Under the pieces are notes generated by a model. The model did not search any database. It had not been told where the DNA came from and saw nothing but the letters and a program-made list of their open reading frames with translations. A stretch of 54,374 nt of DNA from Streptacidiphilus carbonis (GTDB lineage Bacteria > Actinomycetota > Actinomycetes > Streptomycetales > Streptomycetaceae), in contig NZ_BBPM01000014.1 of assembly GCF_000787775.1 (NCBI RefSeq), positions 48,492 to 102,865 of the forward strand, in the 5' to 3' direction. Below are positions 8,477 to 16,176 of this stretch, piece after piece (positions within the stretch are counted from its first letter, which is position 1; each line of letters starts with the position of its first letter). A program made the translations under genes and the position numbers.

Positions 8477-8666
8477 AGGGCCGCCCCGGCACTGAGCCCG
8501 TGTCGGACCGTCAAAGGGGCGGCCAGGCGGATATCTCGGGCATTCCCCACCCATAACAGTCACCGCGAGTATCCAGGTGATTGCGATATGGACTCGACGT
8601 GAGGAAAGTGTGTTCGAGAGCCGCTATGGTCGAGCCCGAACGATTATCTGCCGATGTGCTCGGCGG

Positions 8667-9848
8667 ATGACACACCGCAAGGAGTACGCCATCACTCGGA
8701 CCCGCCAGGCAGCCCTGGTTCTCGCCTGCACCGTCGCACTCGCCGGCGGCGTCGCCGCCTGTGGCGCCGCCAAGCAGCTCAGCGCCGGGGCGAAGGTCAG
8801 CACGGCCTTCGACAAGCTCGGTGAGAGCAAGTCGCTGTCGGTGAAGTTCAGCCTGGACGCCACGGCCGACCAACTGCTCGCCCTGGACAAGGCCGAGATC
8901 GCAGCCGGCGACGAGAGCAAGTCCGATGCGATGACCGCACAGGACGCCAAGAACCTGGCCGGGCTCGGCGCCTCGATCACCATGAGCGCGGACAAGCCGC
9001 TCAAGGACGTGCTGGACTCCGCGAAGGCCGGCAGCGGCGGCCGGCTCGACCCGGGCCTCAACTTCGCCCTGGAACTGCACGGTGGCGACGCCAAGCCGCT
9101 GTTCGAGCTGCGCGTGGTCAACAGCAAGGACTACCTGCGGGTCGACCTGGACGAGCTCTCCAAGCTCGGCAGCAGCGACAAGAGCCTGGCCGGCGGGATC
9201 TCCGGGATGAAGTCCGGTGTCGCCCAACTGCCGTCGGCCTACAACGCGGTGAAGGACCTGGTCAACGGCAGGTGGGTGTCGATCGACCCCAAGCAGCTGT
9301 CGGGCCTCACCAAGAGCCTGGGCGGCGGCGGGACGACGGCTGCCCCTTCCCCCTCCGCCCTGCCCAGCCTGAGCAGCGGCGACCAGAACAAGCTGGTCAA
9401 GGCGCTCACCGGGGTGTTCACCGTCGATGTGACGCTGGACGACAAGGGCACCCAGGACGGCAAGGACCACATCGTGGTGACGGCCCCCGCGCGCAAGCTC
9501 GTCGCCGACATCCAGAACGCGGTCGAGCCGATCGTCAAGGACGTCCCCACGATCGGCAGCAGCTTCCCGACCGCCGCGCCGACCTCCGTCCCGGACAAGT
9601 CGATGAGCGCGGACGTCTACATCAACAACGACGGCTCGCTGTCCAAGCTGTCCCTGGACGTCTGGCAGCTGAACCCCAAGGGCACTGCGGACCAGCACCT
9701 GCCGCTGTCGCTGTCCTTCGACACCCAGGCCGCGCCGACCACCGCACCGGCCGGTGCCACCGAGCTGACGTCCGGCGTGATCCAGGACATGCTCAAGGGA
9801 ATGGGCGCGGGCAGCTCCGACGGCAGCGGCGGCCCGCTCGGCGGCTGA
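8667..9848 (+). CDS. Secreted lipoprotein, LppX/LprAFG-like (uncertain)
   Basis: A lipoprotein signal is clear: basic TRTRQ, a hydrophobic stretch ALVLACTVALAGG, then the lipobox-like VAAC before a mature protein of about 360 residues. The mature part alternates short strands with DVTLDDKGTQDGKDHIVVTAPA and SADVYINNDGSLSKLSLDV, which resembles the LppX/LprAFG fold that carries lipids to the envelope, although this match is weak. The annotated ATG at 8667 has no Shine-Dalgarno. A perfect AAGGAG lies downstream at 8679-8684 and is correctly spaced for an in-frame ATC at 8691, which would give the usual MTRTRQ-type signal peptide. The true start may therefore be AUC. Confidence 0.75.
   Translation: MTHRKEYAITRTRQAALVLACTVALAGGVAACGAAKQLSAGAKVSTAFDKLGESKSLSVKFSLDATADQLLALDKAEIAAGDESKSDAMTAQDAKNLAGLGASITMSADKPLKDVLDSAKAGSGGRLDPGLNFALELHGGDAKPLFELRVVNSKDYLRVDLDELSKLGSSDKSLAGGISGMKSGVAQLPSAYNAVKDLVNGRWVSIDPKQLSGLTKSLGGGGTTAAPSPSALPSLSSGDQNKLVKALTGVFTVDVTLDDKGTQDGKDHIVVTAPARKLVADIQNAVEPIVKDVPTIGSSFPTAAPTSVPDKSMSADVYINNDGSLSKLSLDVWQLNPKGTADQHLPLSLSFDTQAAPTTAPAGATELTSGVIQDMLKGMGAGSSDGSGGPLGG
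8679..8693 (+). promoter_or_regulatory. Shine-Dalgarno AAGGAG placed for an AUC start
   Basis: AAGGAG at 8679-8684 is followed after six bases by ATC at 8691-8693, in frame with the lipoprotein. The nearest canonical start, ATG at 8667, lies upstream of this ribosome site and so cannot use it. Confidence 0.5.
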
Positions 9849-9874
9849 GCCATCCGCTGCCGAACCTTCCGCCG

Positions 9875-10978
9875 CTACCGGTGCCGGGTGGCAAGTCCGG
9901 CACCGGCCTCACCCAGCCAGCGGGTCGCCTCGGCCACGGCCCGCTGCCGGGAGCCGGCCAGTTGAGTGAGCGTCAGCAGCCGAACGGGCGTCGGCGCAGC
10001 CAGGTTCGCGGCGTCGGCCGCCGCGGCTCCGGCCACCACCGCCAGCGGGACCCCGGCCGCCCCGGCCCGGCGGGCGACCTCGCCGACGACCTTGCCCTGC
10101 AGACTGGTCGCGTCGTAGCAGCCCTCTCCGCTGATCACCAGATCAGCGGAAGCCAACTCGGCGTCCAGCTCCAGCAGTTCGGCGATCGCCGAGGCACCGG
10201 GAACCAGCTCAGCCCCCCAGCCCGCGCGCAGCCCGTAGCCGGTGCCGCCGGCCGCCCCCGAGCCGGGGGCCGACGCGTCGCCGCCCAACAGCTCGGCCAG
10301 CCGGGCCAGCCCTCGCTCCAGCTGGGCGATCTGCTCGGGGTCGGCGCCCTTCTGCGGGCCGTAGACGGCGGCCGCCCCGTCCGGGCCGAGCAGCGGGTTG
10401 ACCACGTCCGTGAGCACCTGGACGCCGCCGGGCGGTGCTGCCCGCAGCCGCGAGCGGTCGAGGCTCGCGGCCCGTACCAGCGCTCCCCCGCCGTCGGGCA
10501 GCGGTCGGCCCAGACCGTCGTACAGCTCCAGGCCGAGGGCCCTGAGCAGGCCCGTGCCGCCGTCGGTGGACGCCGAACCGCCGACGGCGACGACCAGCCG
10601 CTCGGCCCCGCGGTCCAGCGCGGCGGCGATGGTCTCGCCGGTGCCCCGAGTGGTCGCTCCCAGCGGATCCGGTTCGGTGAGCAGCGGAAGACCGCTGGCG
10701 GTGGCCAGTTCGACCACCGCCGTACCGTCGGGCAGCAGCGCGTAACGGCCGGTGACCGGCCGCCCGTCCGGGCCGGTGGAGTCCGGCACGGACTCGGTGA
10801 CCGCACCGGGGCGGGCCTGGAGCACGGCGGCGAGGGTGCCCTCGCCGCCGTCCGCGAGCGGCAGCAGCCGCAGGACGTCCTGCGGCCTGACCCGCCGCCA
10901 GCCCTCGGCCAGGGCCCGGGCGGCCCCGGCGGCGGTGACGGTGCCCTTGAAGGAGTCAGGGGCGATGACCACTCTCAC
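9875..10978 (-). CDS. Glycerate kinase
   Basis: This is a 367-residue glycerate 2-kinase of the GlxK/GarK family, phosphorylating D-glycerate with ATP to feed lower glycolysis. Signature segments are VVIAPDSFKGTVTAAGAA at the N-terminus, LPLADGGEGTLAAVL, VAVGGSASTDGGTG, VVNPLLGPDGAAAVYGPQKG and VISGEGCYDATSLQGK near the C-terminus. The start is GTG at 10978, overlapping the TGA of the upstream isomerase gene by GTGA, which couples their translation. As the last gene of the LacI-controlled sugar operon it implies that the pathway releases glycerate. Confidence 0.93.
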   Translation of the reverse strand: MRVVIAPDSFKGTVTAAGAARALAEGWRRVRPQDVLRLLPLADGGEGTLAAVLQARPGAVTESVPDSTGPDGRPVTGRYALLPDGTAVVELATASGLPLLTEPDPLGATTRGTGETIAAALDRGAERLVVAVGGSASTDGGTGLLRALGLELYDGLGRPLPDGGGALVRAASLDRSRLRAAPPGGVQVLTDVVNPLLGPDGAAAVYGPQKGADPEQIAQLERGLARLAELLGGDASAPGSGAAGGTGYGLRAGWGAELVPGASAIAELLELDAELASADLVISGEGCYDATSLQGKVVGEVARRAGAAGVPLAVVAGAAAADAANLAAPTPVRLLTLTQLAGSRQRAVAEATRWLGEAGAGLATRHR

Positions 10979-11850
10979 GGCATTGCCACATGGGCCAGAT
11001 GGCGTTCGATCATGCGACGCAGAGTCAGTTCTCCCGGTGTGTCCCAGACCTCCTGGTTGAACAGCTCCACCTCGATCCACCCGGTGTAGCCGGCCGCGGC
11101 CACCGCCCGGCTGAGCGGCGGGAAGTCGATCACACCGTCGCCGACATGGCCGCGCCCCAGCAGGGCGTCGGCGGGCAGCGGCAGGGTCCAGTCGCAGACC
11201 TGGTAGGCCGCGATCCGCGCGCCGGCGCGGGCGATCTGCCGGTACAGGTCCGGATCCCACCAGACGTGGTAGCTGTCGACCACCACGCCGACCTGCTCCA
11301 GCGGGAACTGCCCGGCCAGGTCCAGGGCCTGGCCCAGGGTGGACACCACGGCGCGGTCGGCGCAGAACATCGGGTGCAGCGGCTCCACCGCCAACCGCAC
11401 CCCGTGCTCGCCCGCGAAGGGCGCCAACTCGCCCAGCACGTCCCGGACCTGTTCGCGGGCGCCGACCAGGTCGCGGCTGCCCTCCGGCAGTCCGCCGCAG
11501 ACCAGCACCAGGGTGTCGGTGCCGAGGGCGGCGGCCTCCTCGACGGCGCGGCGGTTGTCCTGGACCGCCCCCGGGCTGGTGAAGAACCCGCCCCGGCAGA
11601 GGCTGCTGACGGCCAGTCCGGCGTCCTGGACCAGCTTGGCGGCGGCGACCGGGCCGCCCGCCTCCGCGACCTTGTCGCGCCAGAGGCCGATCCCGCCGAT
11701 GCCCGCCTCGGCGCAGCCGCGTACGGCCTCAGCCAGGGTCCAGCCACGGGTGGTGATCTGGTTGAGCGAGAGGCGCTCGATGCCGGCCGGGCCCGAAGAC
11801 GTACCGTTGCCCGCTGAAGTACCGCTGCCCACTGAAGTACCGCTGCTCAC
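10975..11850 (-). CDS. Sugar phosphate isomerase/epimerase (AP endonuclease 2 TIM-barrel family)
   Basis: The 291-residue protein has a xylose-isomerase-like TIM barrel: LSLNQITTRGWTLAEAV, GIGGIGLWRDKVAEAG, VSSLCRGGFF, VRLAVEPLHPMFCADRAVV with a metal-binding Glu/His, VGVVVDSYHVWWDPDL with the Asp/His pair, and GWIEVELFN at the end. Members act on free or keto sugars and inositols. The start is GTG at 11850, overlapping the stop of the DUF993 gene (GTGA). Residues 1-19 are a low-complexity Gly/Ser/Thr tail encoded by three 18-bp repeats. The actual barrel begins near residue 24, so that tail is an add-on. It belongs to the four-gene operon. Confidence 0.88.
   Translation of the reverse strand: MSSGTSVGSGTSAGNGTSSGPAGIERLSLNQITTRGWTLAEAVRGCAEAGIGGIGLWRDKVAEAGGPVAAAKLVQDAGLAVSSLCRGGFFTSPGAVQDNRRAVEEAAALGTDTLVLVCGGLPEGSRDLVGAREQVRDVLGELAPFAGEHGVRLAVEPLHPMFCADRAVVSTLGQALDLAGQFPLEQVGVVVDSYHVWWDPDLYRQIARAGARIAAYQVCDWTLPLPADALLGRGHVGDGVIDFPPLSRAVAAAGYTGWIEVELFNQEVWDTPGELTLRRMIERHLAHVAMP
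11795..11848. repeat. Three 18-bp tandem repeats coding the isomerase N-terminus
   Basis: Units at 11795-11812, 11813-11830 and 11831-11848 differ at only a few positions. On the coding strand they specify GTS(V/A/S)G(S/N/P) three times right after the GTG start. Such repeats can expand or contract by slippage. Confidence 0.8.
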
Positions 11851-13010
11851 TGCCGGACTCCCATCACGTCGCAGTACTGCCGCAGCCGGGCCGCGGCCAG
11901 GTCCTCGTCCTGGATGATCCCGGCAGCCAGGGCGAGCCGGTGCAGCTCCAGCAGGTGGACGGCCGAACGTCCGCTCTGCGCGCCGGCGACCATGCCGAAG
12001 TGGTCCTGATGGCCGGTCAGCCAGGCCAGGAAGACGATGCCGGTCTTGTAGTGGAAGGTCGGCGCGGCGAAGAGGTGCCGGGCCAGCGGGACGGTGGGGG
12101 CGAGCAGTTCCTCGTAGCGCCCGGTGTCGCCCGCGTCCAGGGCGCGCAGTGCCGCGGCGGCCGGGACGGCGATCGGGTCGAACACGCCGAGCAGGGCGTC
12201 GCTGCCGCTCCGGATCAGCTCCGGGTAGTGGAAGTCGTCGCCGGTGTAGAGGCGGACGCCGGGCGGCAGGGCGGCCCGCAGGGCGGTCTCGCGGTCGGCG
12301 TCCAGCAGTGAGACCTTGATGCCGTCGATCCGATCGGCGTGCTCCTTGATCAGTGTGAGCACGCTGTCGGCCGCCGCGTCGAGGTCGGCGCCGGGTCCGG
12401 CCCAGTATCCGTCGAGGGCCGGGTCGAACATGGTGCCGAGCCAGTGCAGGATCACCGGCTCCCGGGTCTGCGCCAGCAGGGCGCCGTAGACCCGGTGGTA
12501 GTCCTCGGGTCCGCGGGCGGTGGCGGCGAGCTGACGGCTCGCCATCAGGATCACCCGGGCCCCGGCGGCCTCGACCGCCTCGATCTGCTGCTCGTAGCCC
12601 GCCCGCACGGCGGCGAGGCCGGCGGCGGGACCGGCCGTGGAGACGGCAGGGGCGCCGCCCGAGCCCGCTGCCGGCACCGGCGGCAGGTGGTCGGTTCCGG
12701 CGCCGCAGGCCAGCAGGCCGCCGACGGCCCTGGCCTCGGCGCCGCTGCGGGCGATCAGCTCGCTGGTGGCGGCCCAGTCCAGGCCCATCCCGCGCTGGGC
12801 GGTGTCCATGGCGTCGGCCACGCCGAAGCCCAGCGACCAGAGGTGGCAACGAAAGGCGAGGGTGGCGTCCCAGTCCACCGCCGCGGGCGCGCCGGGGGCG
12901 TTGCCGCCGAAGGGGTCGGCCACCACATGGGCGGCCGCGTAGGCGGTGCGCGAGGAGAAGGGGGCGGAGGCCGTGGCGGAGGTTGTGGCTGAGGTCGTGG
13001 CGGAGGTCAT
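11847..13010 (-). CDS. DUF993 family protein (dihydrodipicolinate-synthase-like aldolase fold)
   Basis: The 387-residue protein matches the DUF993 group, which is annotated as dihydrodipicolinate synthase family. Recognisable parts are the segment ARVILMASRQLAATARGPEDY, EPVILHWLGTMFDPALDGYW, a possible Schiff-base Lys in RIDGIKVSLLD and YTGDDFHYPELI. These fit a class I aldolase TIM barrel, but no reaction has been assigned with certainty. The start is the ATG at 13010, 8 bp past the upstream gene's stop. Its first 14 residues (TSATTSATTSATASA-like) come from three 12-bp repeats. The position between a sugar dehydrogenase and an isomerase suggests cleavage of a keto sugar acid. Confidence 0.82.
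   Translation of the reverse strand: MTSATTSATTSATASAPFSSRTAYAAAHVVADPFGGNAPGAPAAVDWDATLAFRCHLWSLGFGVADAMDTAQRGMGLDWAATSELIARSGAEARAVGGLLACGAGTDHLPPVPAAGSGGAPAVSTAGPAAGLAAVRAGYEQQIEAVEAAGARVILMASRQLAATARGPEDYHRVYGALLAQTREPVILHWLGTMFDPALDGYWAGPGADLDAAADSVLTLIKEHADRIDGIKVSLLDADRETALRAALPPGVRLYTGDDFHYPELIRSGSDALLGVFDPIAVPAAAALRALDAGDTGRYEELLAPTVPLARHLFAAPTFHYKTGIVFLAWLTGHQDHFGMVAGAQSGRSAVHLLELHRLALAAGIIQDEDLAAARLRQYCDVMGVRQ
12973..13008. repeat. Three 12-bp tandem repeats coding the DUF993 N-terminus
   Basis: Units at 12973-12984, 12985-12996 and 12997-13008 vary at one or two bases and encode repeated Thr-Ser/Ser-Ala-Thr residues immediately after the start codon. The following isomerase gene shows the same kind of repeat-coded tail. 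Confidence 0.75.
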
Positions 13011-13017
13011 CGCGGGC

Positions 13018-14169
13018 TCACAGCTCCAGCGCGGGGACGTCGAGGCGGCGGCCCTCGCGGGCGGAGCGCATCCCGAGCTCGGCGAGCTGCACGCCCTTGG
13101 CGCCCTCCAGCAGGTCCCAGCGGTAGTCGGAGCCGGTGACGACGTGGCGCAGGAACAGTTCCCACTGCACCTTGAAGCCGTTGTCGTACACCTCGTTGTC
13201 CGGCACCTGGTGCCACTGCGAGCGGAAGTCCTCGGTGGCCGGAAGATCCGGGTTCCACACCGGCTTGGGGGTGCCGACCCGGTGCTGGTAGCGGCAGTTG
13301 CGCAGGCCGGCGACGGCGCTGCCCTCGGTGCCGTCCACCTGGAACTCGACCAGCTCGTCGCGGTCCACCCGGACCGCCCAGGAGGAGTTGATCTGCGCGA
13401 TGACGCCGCCCTCCAGCTCGAAGATGCCGTAGGCGGCGTCATCGGCAGTGGCGCGGTAGGCCCCGCCCTGCTCGTCCCGCCGCTCCGGGATGTGGGTGCT
13501 GGTGTGCGCGTAGACCGAGCGGACCGGGGCGACGATCTCGTCCAGCACATAGCGCCAGTGCGGGAACATGTCGAGGATCATGCCGCCGCCGTCCTCGGCC
13601 CGGTAGTTCCAGGAGGGGCGCTGGGCCGACTGCCAGTCGCCCTCGAACACCCAGTAGCCGAACTCGCCCCGGACCGACAGGATCCGGCCGAAGAAGCCGC
13701 TGTCGACCAGGCGCTTCAGCTTCAGCAGCCCCGGCAGGAAGAGCTTGTCCTGCACCACCCCGTTGCGCACCCCGGCCTCGCGGGCCAGCCGGGCCAGGTC
13801 GAGCGCGCCCTCCAGCGACTCGGCGGTGGGCTTCTCGGTGTAGATGTGCTTTCCGGCGGCGATGGCGGTGCGGAGCGCCTTCTCCCGGGCCGGGGTGACC
13901 TGGGCGTCGAAGTAGACCTCGGTGACCGGTTCGGCCAGGGCCTCGTCCAGTGAGGTGGTCCAGCGCTCCAGACCGTGGCGCTCGGCCAGGGCCCGCAGCC
14001 GGGCCTCGCTGCGGCCGACCAGGATCGGCTCGGGCCAGAGCACGGTGTCGTCGTCGAGCGGCAGGCCGCCCTGTTCCCGGATGGCCAGGATCGAGCGCAG
14101 CAGGTGCTGGCGGTAGCCCATCCTCCCGGTCACGCCGTTCATCACGATGCCGATCGTCCTGCGGGTCAT
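13018..14169 (-). CDS. Gfo/Idh/MocA family NAD(P)-dependent oxidoreductase
   Basis: The 383-residue protein begins with a Rossmann-type segment TIGIVMNGVTGRMGYRQHL and has the family motif KHIYTEKPTAESLEGAL, where the EKP Lys is catalytic. A second domain follows, ending with EVYDNGFKVQWELFLRHVV. Such enzymes oxidise or reduce hydroxyls of sugars or inositols, often giving 3-keto or 2-keto sugars. It is the first gene of the operon with DUF993, isomerase and glycerate kinase. A strong AGGAGG-like site precedes the ATG. The promoter and LacI-type operator are within 70 bp upstream. The true substrate is unknown, and no sugar transporter gene lies nearby. Confidence 0.9.
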   Translation of the reverse strand: MTRRTIGIVMNGVTGRMGYRQHLLRSILAIREQGGLPLDDDTVLWPEPILVGRSEARLRALAERHGLERWTTSLDEALAEPVTEVYFDAQVTPAREKALRTAIAAGKHIYTEKPTAESLEGALDLARLAREAGVRNGVVQDKLFLPGLLKLKRLVDSGFFGRILSVRGEFGYWVFEGDWQSAQRPSWNYRAEDGGGMILDMFPHWRYVLDEIVAPVRSVYAHTSTHIPERRDEQGGAYRATADDAAYGIFELEGGVIAQINSSWAVRVDRDELVEFQVDGTEGSAVAGLRNCRYQHRVGTPKPVWNPDLPATEDFRSQWHQVPDNEVYDNGFKVQWELFLRHVVTGSDYRWDLLEGAKGVQLAELGMRSAREGRRLDVPALEL

Positions 14170-14189
14170 CCCTGTGCCTCCTGGTCTCG

Positions 14190-14203
14190 GGAAAGCGCTT
14201 TCC
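14190..14203. promoter_or_regulatory. LacI-family operator ahead of the oxidoreductase operon
   Basis: GGAAAGCGCTTTCC is a perfect 14-bp palindrome with the central CG typical of LacI/GalR operators. It starts 6 bp downstream of the -10 box, covering the expected transcription start. Confidence 0.82.
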
Positions 14204-14209
14204 AGGGTG

Positions 14210-14239
14210 AACCTAGAGCGGGAAGGCCGAGCAGGTCAA
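14210..14239 (-). promoter_or_regulatory. Promoter of the oxidoreductase/DUF993/isomerase/glycerate kinase operon
   Basis: On the minus strand TTGACC (14234-14239), an 18-bp spacer and TAGGTT (14210-14215) form a good vegetative promoter. The palindromic operator follows immediately, as expected for repression by blocking initiation. Confidence 0.7.
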
Positions 14240-14311
14240 GGGCCCGGGACCCGGTAGCCTTCCCCTCACACGGCGAGAACCCGAGACCGGCCGGAACGGA
14301 GTGGTGCGACC

Positions 14312-15349
14312 ATGGCGGTGACCCTGGGCCAGGTGGCCCGTCATGCGGGGGTCTCCCTGGCGACGGCCTCCCGCGCCCTGAACGGCTCGGCCCGCACGGT
14401 GGGCGACGGGCTCGCCGCCCGGGTCAGGGCCAGCGCCGAGGAGCTCGGCTACCTCCCCAACGCCCCGGCCCAGGCCCTGGCCAGGGCCACCACGGCGACC
14501 ATCGGGGTGCTGCTGCACGACATCGCCGACCCGTACTTCGGCGCACTCGCCAAGGGCGCCACCGACACCGCGGCCGACGCCGGGCTGCTCACCATGGTGC
14601 TCAACACCGGCGGGGACCCGGAAGTCGAGCTGCGCTGCATCCGGATGCTGCACGCCCAGCGGGTCCGGGCGATCGTGCTGGCCGGCTCCGGTTACACCGA
14701 CCCCGCCGCCACCGCCGCGATCGACGCCGCGCTGGCGCTCTACCGCGCGGAGGGCGGCGCCGTCACCGCCGTGACCGACCACGGGGCCGAGTACGACACC
14801 GTGCTGCCCGACAACCGCGGTGGCGCGGCGGCGCTCACCCGGGCGCTGCTGGAGCAGGGATACCGGCGGCTGGCCGTGGTCTCCGGACCCGAACGGTTCC
14901 GGGTCTCGGCGGAACGGCTCGCCGGTGTGGCCGACGCGCTGGCGGAGGTTGGACTGACGCTCGATCAGATGCCGCAGGAGCGCACCGAGTTCAGTCGGAT
15001 CGGAGGGCGGGATGCGGTCGGACGACTGCTCGGCCGACTGCCTGGCGCCGAGGAGCGTCCCGAGGTGGTACTGGCGCTGTCGGACGTCTGCGCGGTCGGC
15101 GTCCTGGCGGAGCTGCGCGAGCGCGGGATCGACGTCCCGGGCGGGATCGCCGTGGCCGGCTTCGACGACATCCCGCTGGCGGCCGACCTCGCCCCGGCGC
15201 TGACCACGGTCGGGATGCCGCTTCAGCGGATGGGCGCGGAGGCGGTCGGCCTGGCGCTGAGCCGACAGGACGAGGACGCGTCCGCCCCGGCCCGGACGGT
15301 GCGGCTGCCGGTCGCGCCCACCCTGCGGGCCAGCACCGGGACGCCGTGA
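14312..15349 (+). CDS. LacI-family transcriptional regulator
   Basis: The 345-residue protein has the LacI helix-turn-helix at residues 3-50 (VTLGQVARHAGVSLATASRAL, hinge region AEELGYLPN) and a periplasmic-binding-protein-like effector domain (IGVLLHDIADPYFGAL, FDDIPLAADLAPALTTV, GAEAVGLAL). CGGAGTGG before the ATG serves as the ribosome site. It is divergent from the oxidoreductase operon and upstream of thuA. Nearly identical palindromes lie at both of those promoters, so this protein is the likely repressor of both, relieved by a sugar or sugar-derived effector. Its own promoter was not clearly seen. Confidence 0.93.
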   Translation: MAVTLGQVARHAGVSLATASRALNGSARTVGDGLAARVRASAEELGYLPNAPAQALARATTATIGVLLHDIADPYFGALAKGATDTAADAGLLTMVLNTGGDPEVELRCIRMLHAQRVRAIVLAGSGYTDPAATAAIDAALALYRAEGGAVTAVTDHGAEYDTVLPDNRGGAAALTRALLEQGYRRLAVVSGPERFRVSAERLAGVADALAEVGLTLDQMPQERTEFSRIGGRDAVGRLLGRLPGAEERPEVVLALSDVCAVGVLAELRERGIDVPGGIAVAGFDDIPLAADLAPALTTVGMPLQRMGAEAVGLALSRQDEDASAPARTVRLPVAPTLRASTGTP

Positions 15350-15355
15350 CCACCC

Positions 15356-15385
15356 TTGACCCGCGCTGGCCGTGGTCCTTAGCGT
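15356..15385 (+). promoter_or_regulatory. thuA promoter
   Basis: TTGACC (15356-15361), an 18-bp spacer and TAGCGT (15380-15385) repeat the layout of the divergent operon's promoter, including the operator placed 7 bp downstream. Confidence 0.65.
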
Positions 15386-15392
15386 TAGCCCC

Positions 15393-15405
15393 GGAAAGCG
15401 CTTCC
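15393..15405. promoter_or_regulatory. Second LacI-type operator, ahead of thuA
   Basis: GGAAAGCGCTTCC keeps the AAGCGCTT core of the 14190 site with one base missing from one arm. Its position relative to the -10 box matches the first operator. Confidence 0.7.
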
Positions 15406-15438
15406 CCAGTCGTTCGACCGCTTGGAGCCGTCCCCGCC

Positions 15439-16116
15439 ATGCCGCCCCTCCCCCGCGTCCTGCTGTTCACCCGCACCGCCGGCTTCCGCCACGACTCCAT
15501 CCCGGCCGGGATCGCCGCACTCGGCGAACTCGCCGCCGAGCAGGGGCTGGAGCTGACGGCGACCGAGGACCCGGGCGCGTTCACCGGGGCGGGTCTGGCC
15601 GGGACGATCGCCGTGGTGTTCCTGTCGACGACAGGAGAAGTGCTCACCGACGAGGGCCGCAAGGCCCTGGAGCAGTTCCACTCGGCCGGCGGCGGCTTCC
15701 TCGGCATCCACTCGGCCGCCGGCACCGAGTACGACTGGCCCTTCTACGGCGAGCTGCTCGGTTCACGCTTCCACGGCCACCCGGCGCCGCAGCCCGCCGC
15801 GGTCACCGTCGAGGACCGCGGCCACCCGGCCACCGGGCACCTTCCCGAGCGCTGGGAGTGGACCGACGAGTGGTACGACTTCCGCAGCCCGCCCCGGGCC
15901 GGCGCCGGGGTGCGGGTGCTGGCCACCGTCGACGAGAGCCTCTACCAGGGCGGACGGATGGGCGCGGACCACCCGCTGGTCTGGTGCCGTGAGCCCGAGG
16001 GCCGCGGCCGCAGCTTCTACACCGCCCTCGGCCACTACGACGCCGCCTACGCCGCCCCGGCCTTCCGGGCCCATCTGCTGGGGGCACTGCTCTGGGTCTG
16101 CCGTCTCAAGGACTGA
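15439..16116 (+). CDS. ThuA-domain protein (trehalose-utilisation-like)
   Basis: The 225-residue protein has the ThuA glutamine-amidotransferase-like fold: VLLFTRTAGFRHDSIP at the start, FLGIHSAAGTEYDWPFYGELL in the middle, EWYDFRSPP, then PLVWCREPEGRGRSFYTALGH. ThuA proteins occur in trehalose and keto-sugar use clusters, and in rhizobia they act with a Gfo/Idh/MocA partner (ThuB). The start is an ATG preceded at a distance by GGAG. Shared regulation with the oxidoreductase operon indicates they serve one pathway, possibly one handling 3-keto glycosides. Confidence 0.88.
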   Translation: MPPLPRVLLFTRTAGFRHDSIPAGIAALGELAAEQGLELTATEDPGAFTGAGLAGTIAVVFLSTTGEVLTDEGRKALEQFHSAGGGFLGIHSAAGTEYDWPFYGELLGSRFHGHPAPQPAAVTVEDRGHPATGHLPERWEWTDEWYDFRSPPRAGAGVRVLATVDESLYQGGRMGADHPLVWCREPEGRGRSFYTALGHYDAAYAAPAFRAHLLGALLWVCRLKD

Positions 16117-16163
16117 AGTCTTTCGCGCTCCTTGGCGGTGCAATGGCAACACCAGGTTCTGGT

Positions 16164-16169
16164 TAGGGT
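16164..16169 (+). promoter_or_regulatory. -10 element of a leaderless transcript
   Basis: TAGGGT ends seven bases before the GTG at 16177, the normal distance from -10 to transcription start. With no Shine-Dalgarno present, the PTH2-like gene is probably translated from a leaderless mRNA. Confidence 0.5.
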
Positions 16170-16176
16170 GGGACCC

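Noticed and set aside
14190-14203. Reading the GGAAAGCGCTTTCC palindrome as a transcription terminator
   Set aside because: It sits downstream of a good -10 box and upstream of a gene, and a near copy occupies the same place before thuA, which fits an operator.
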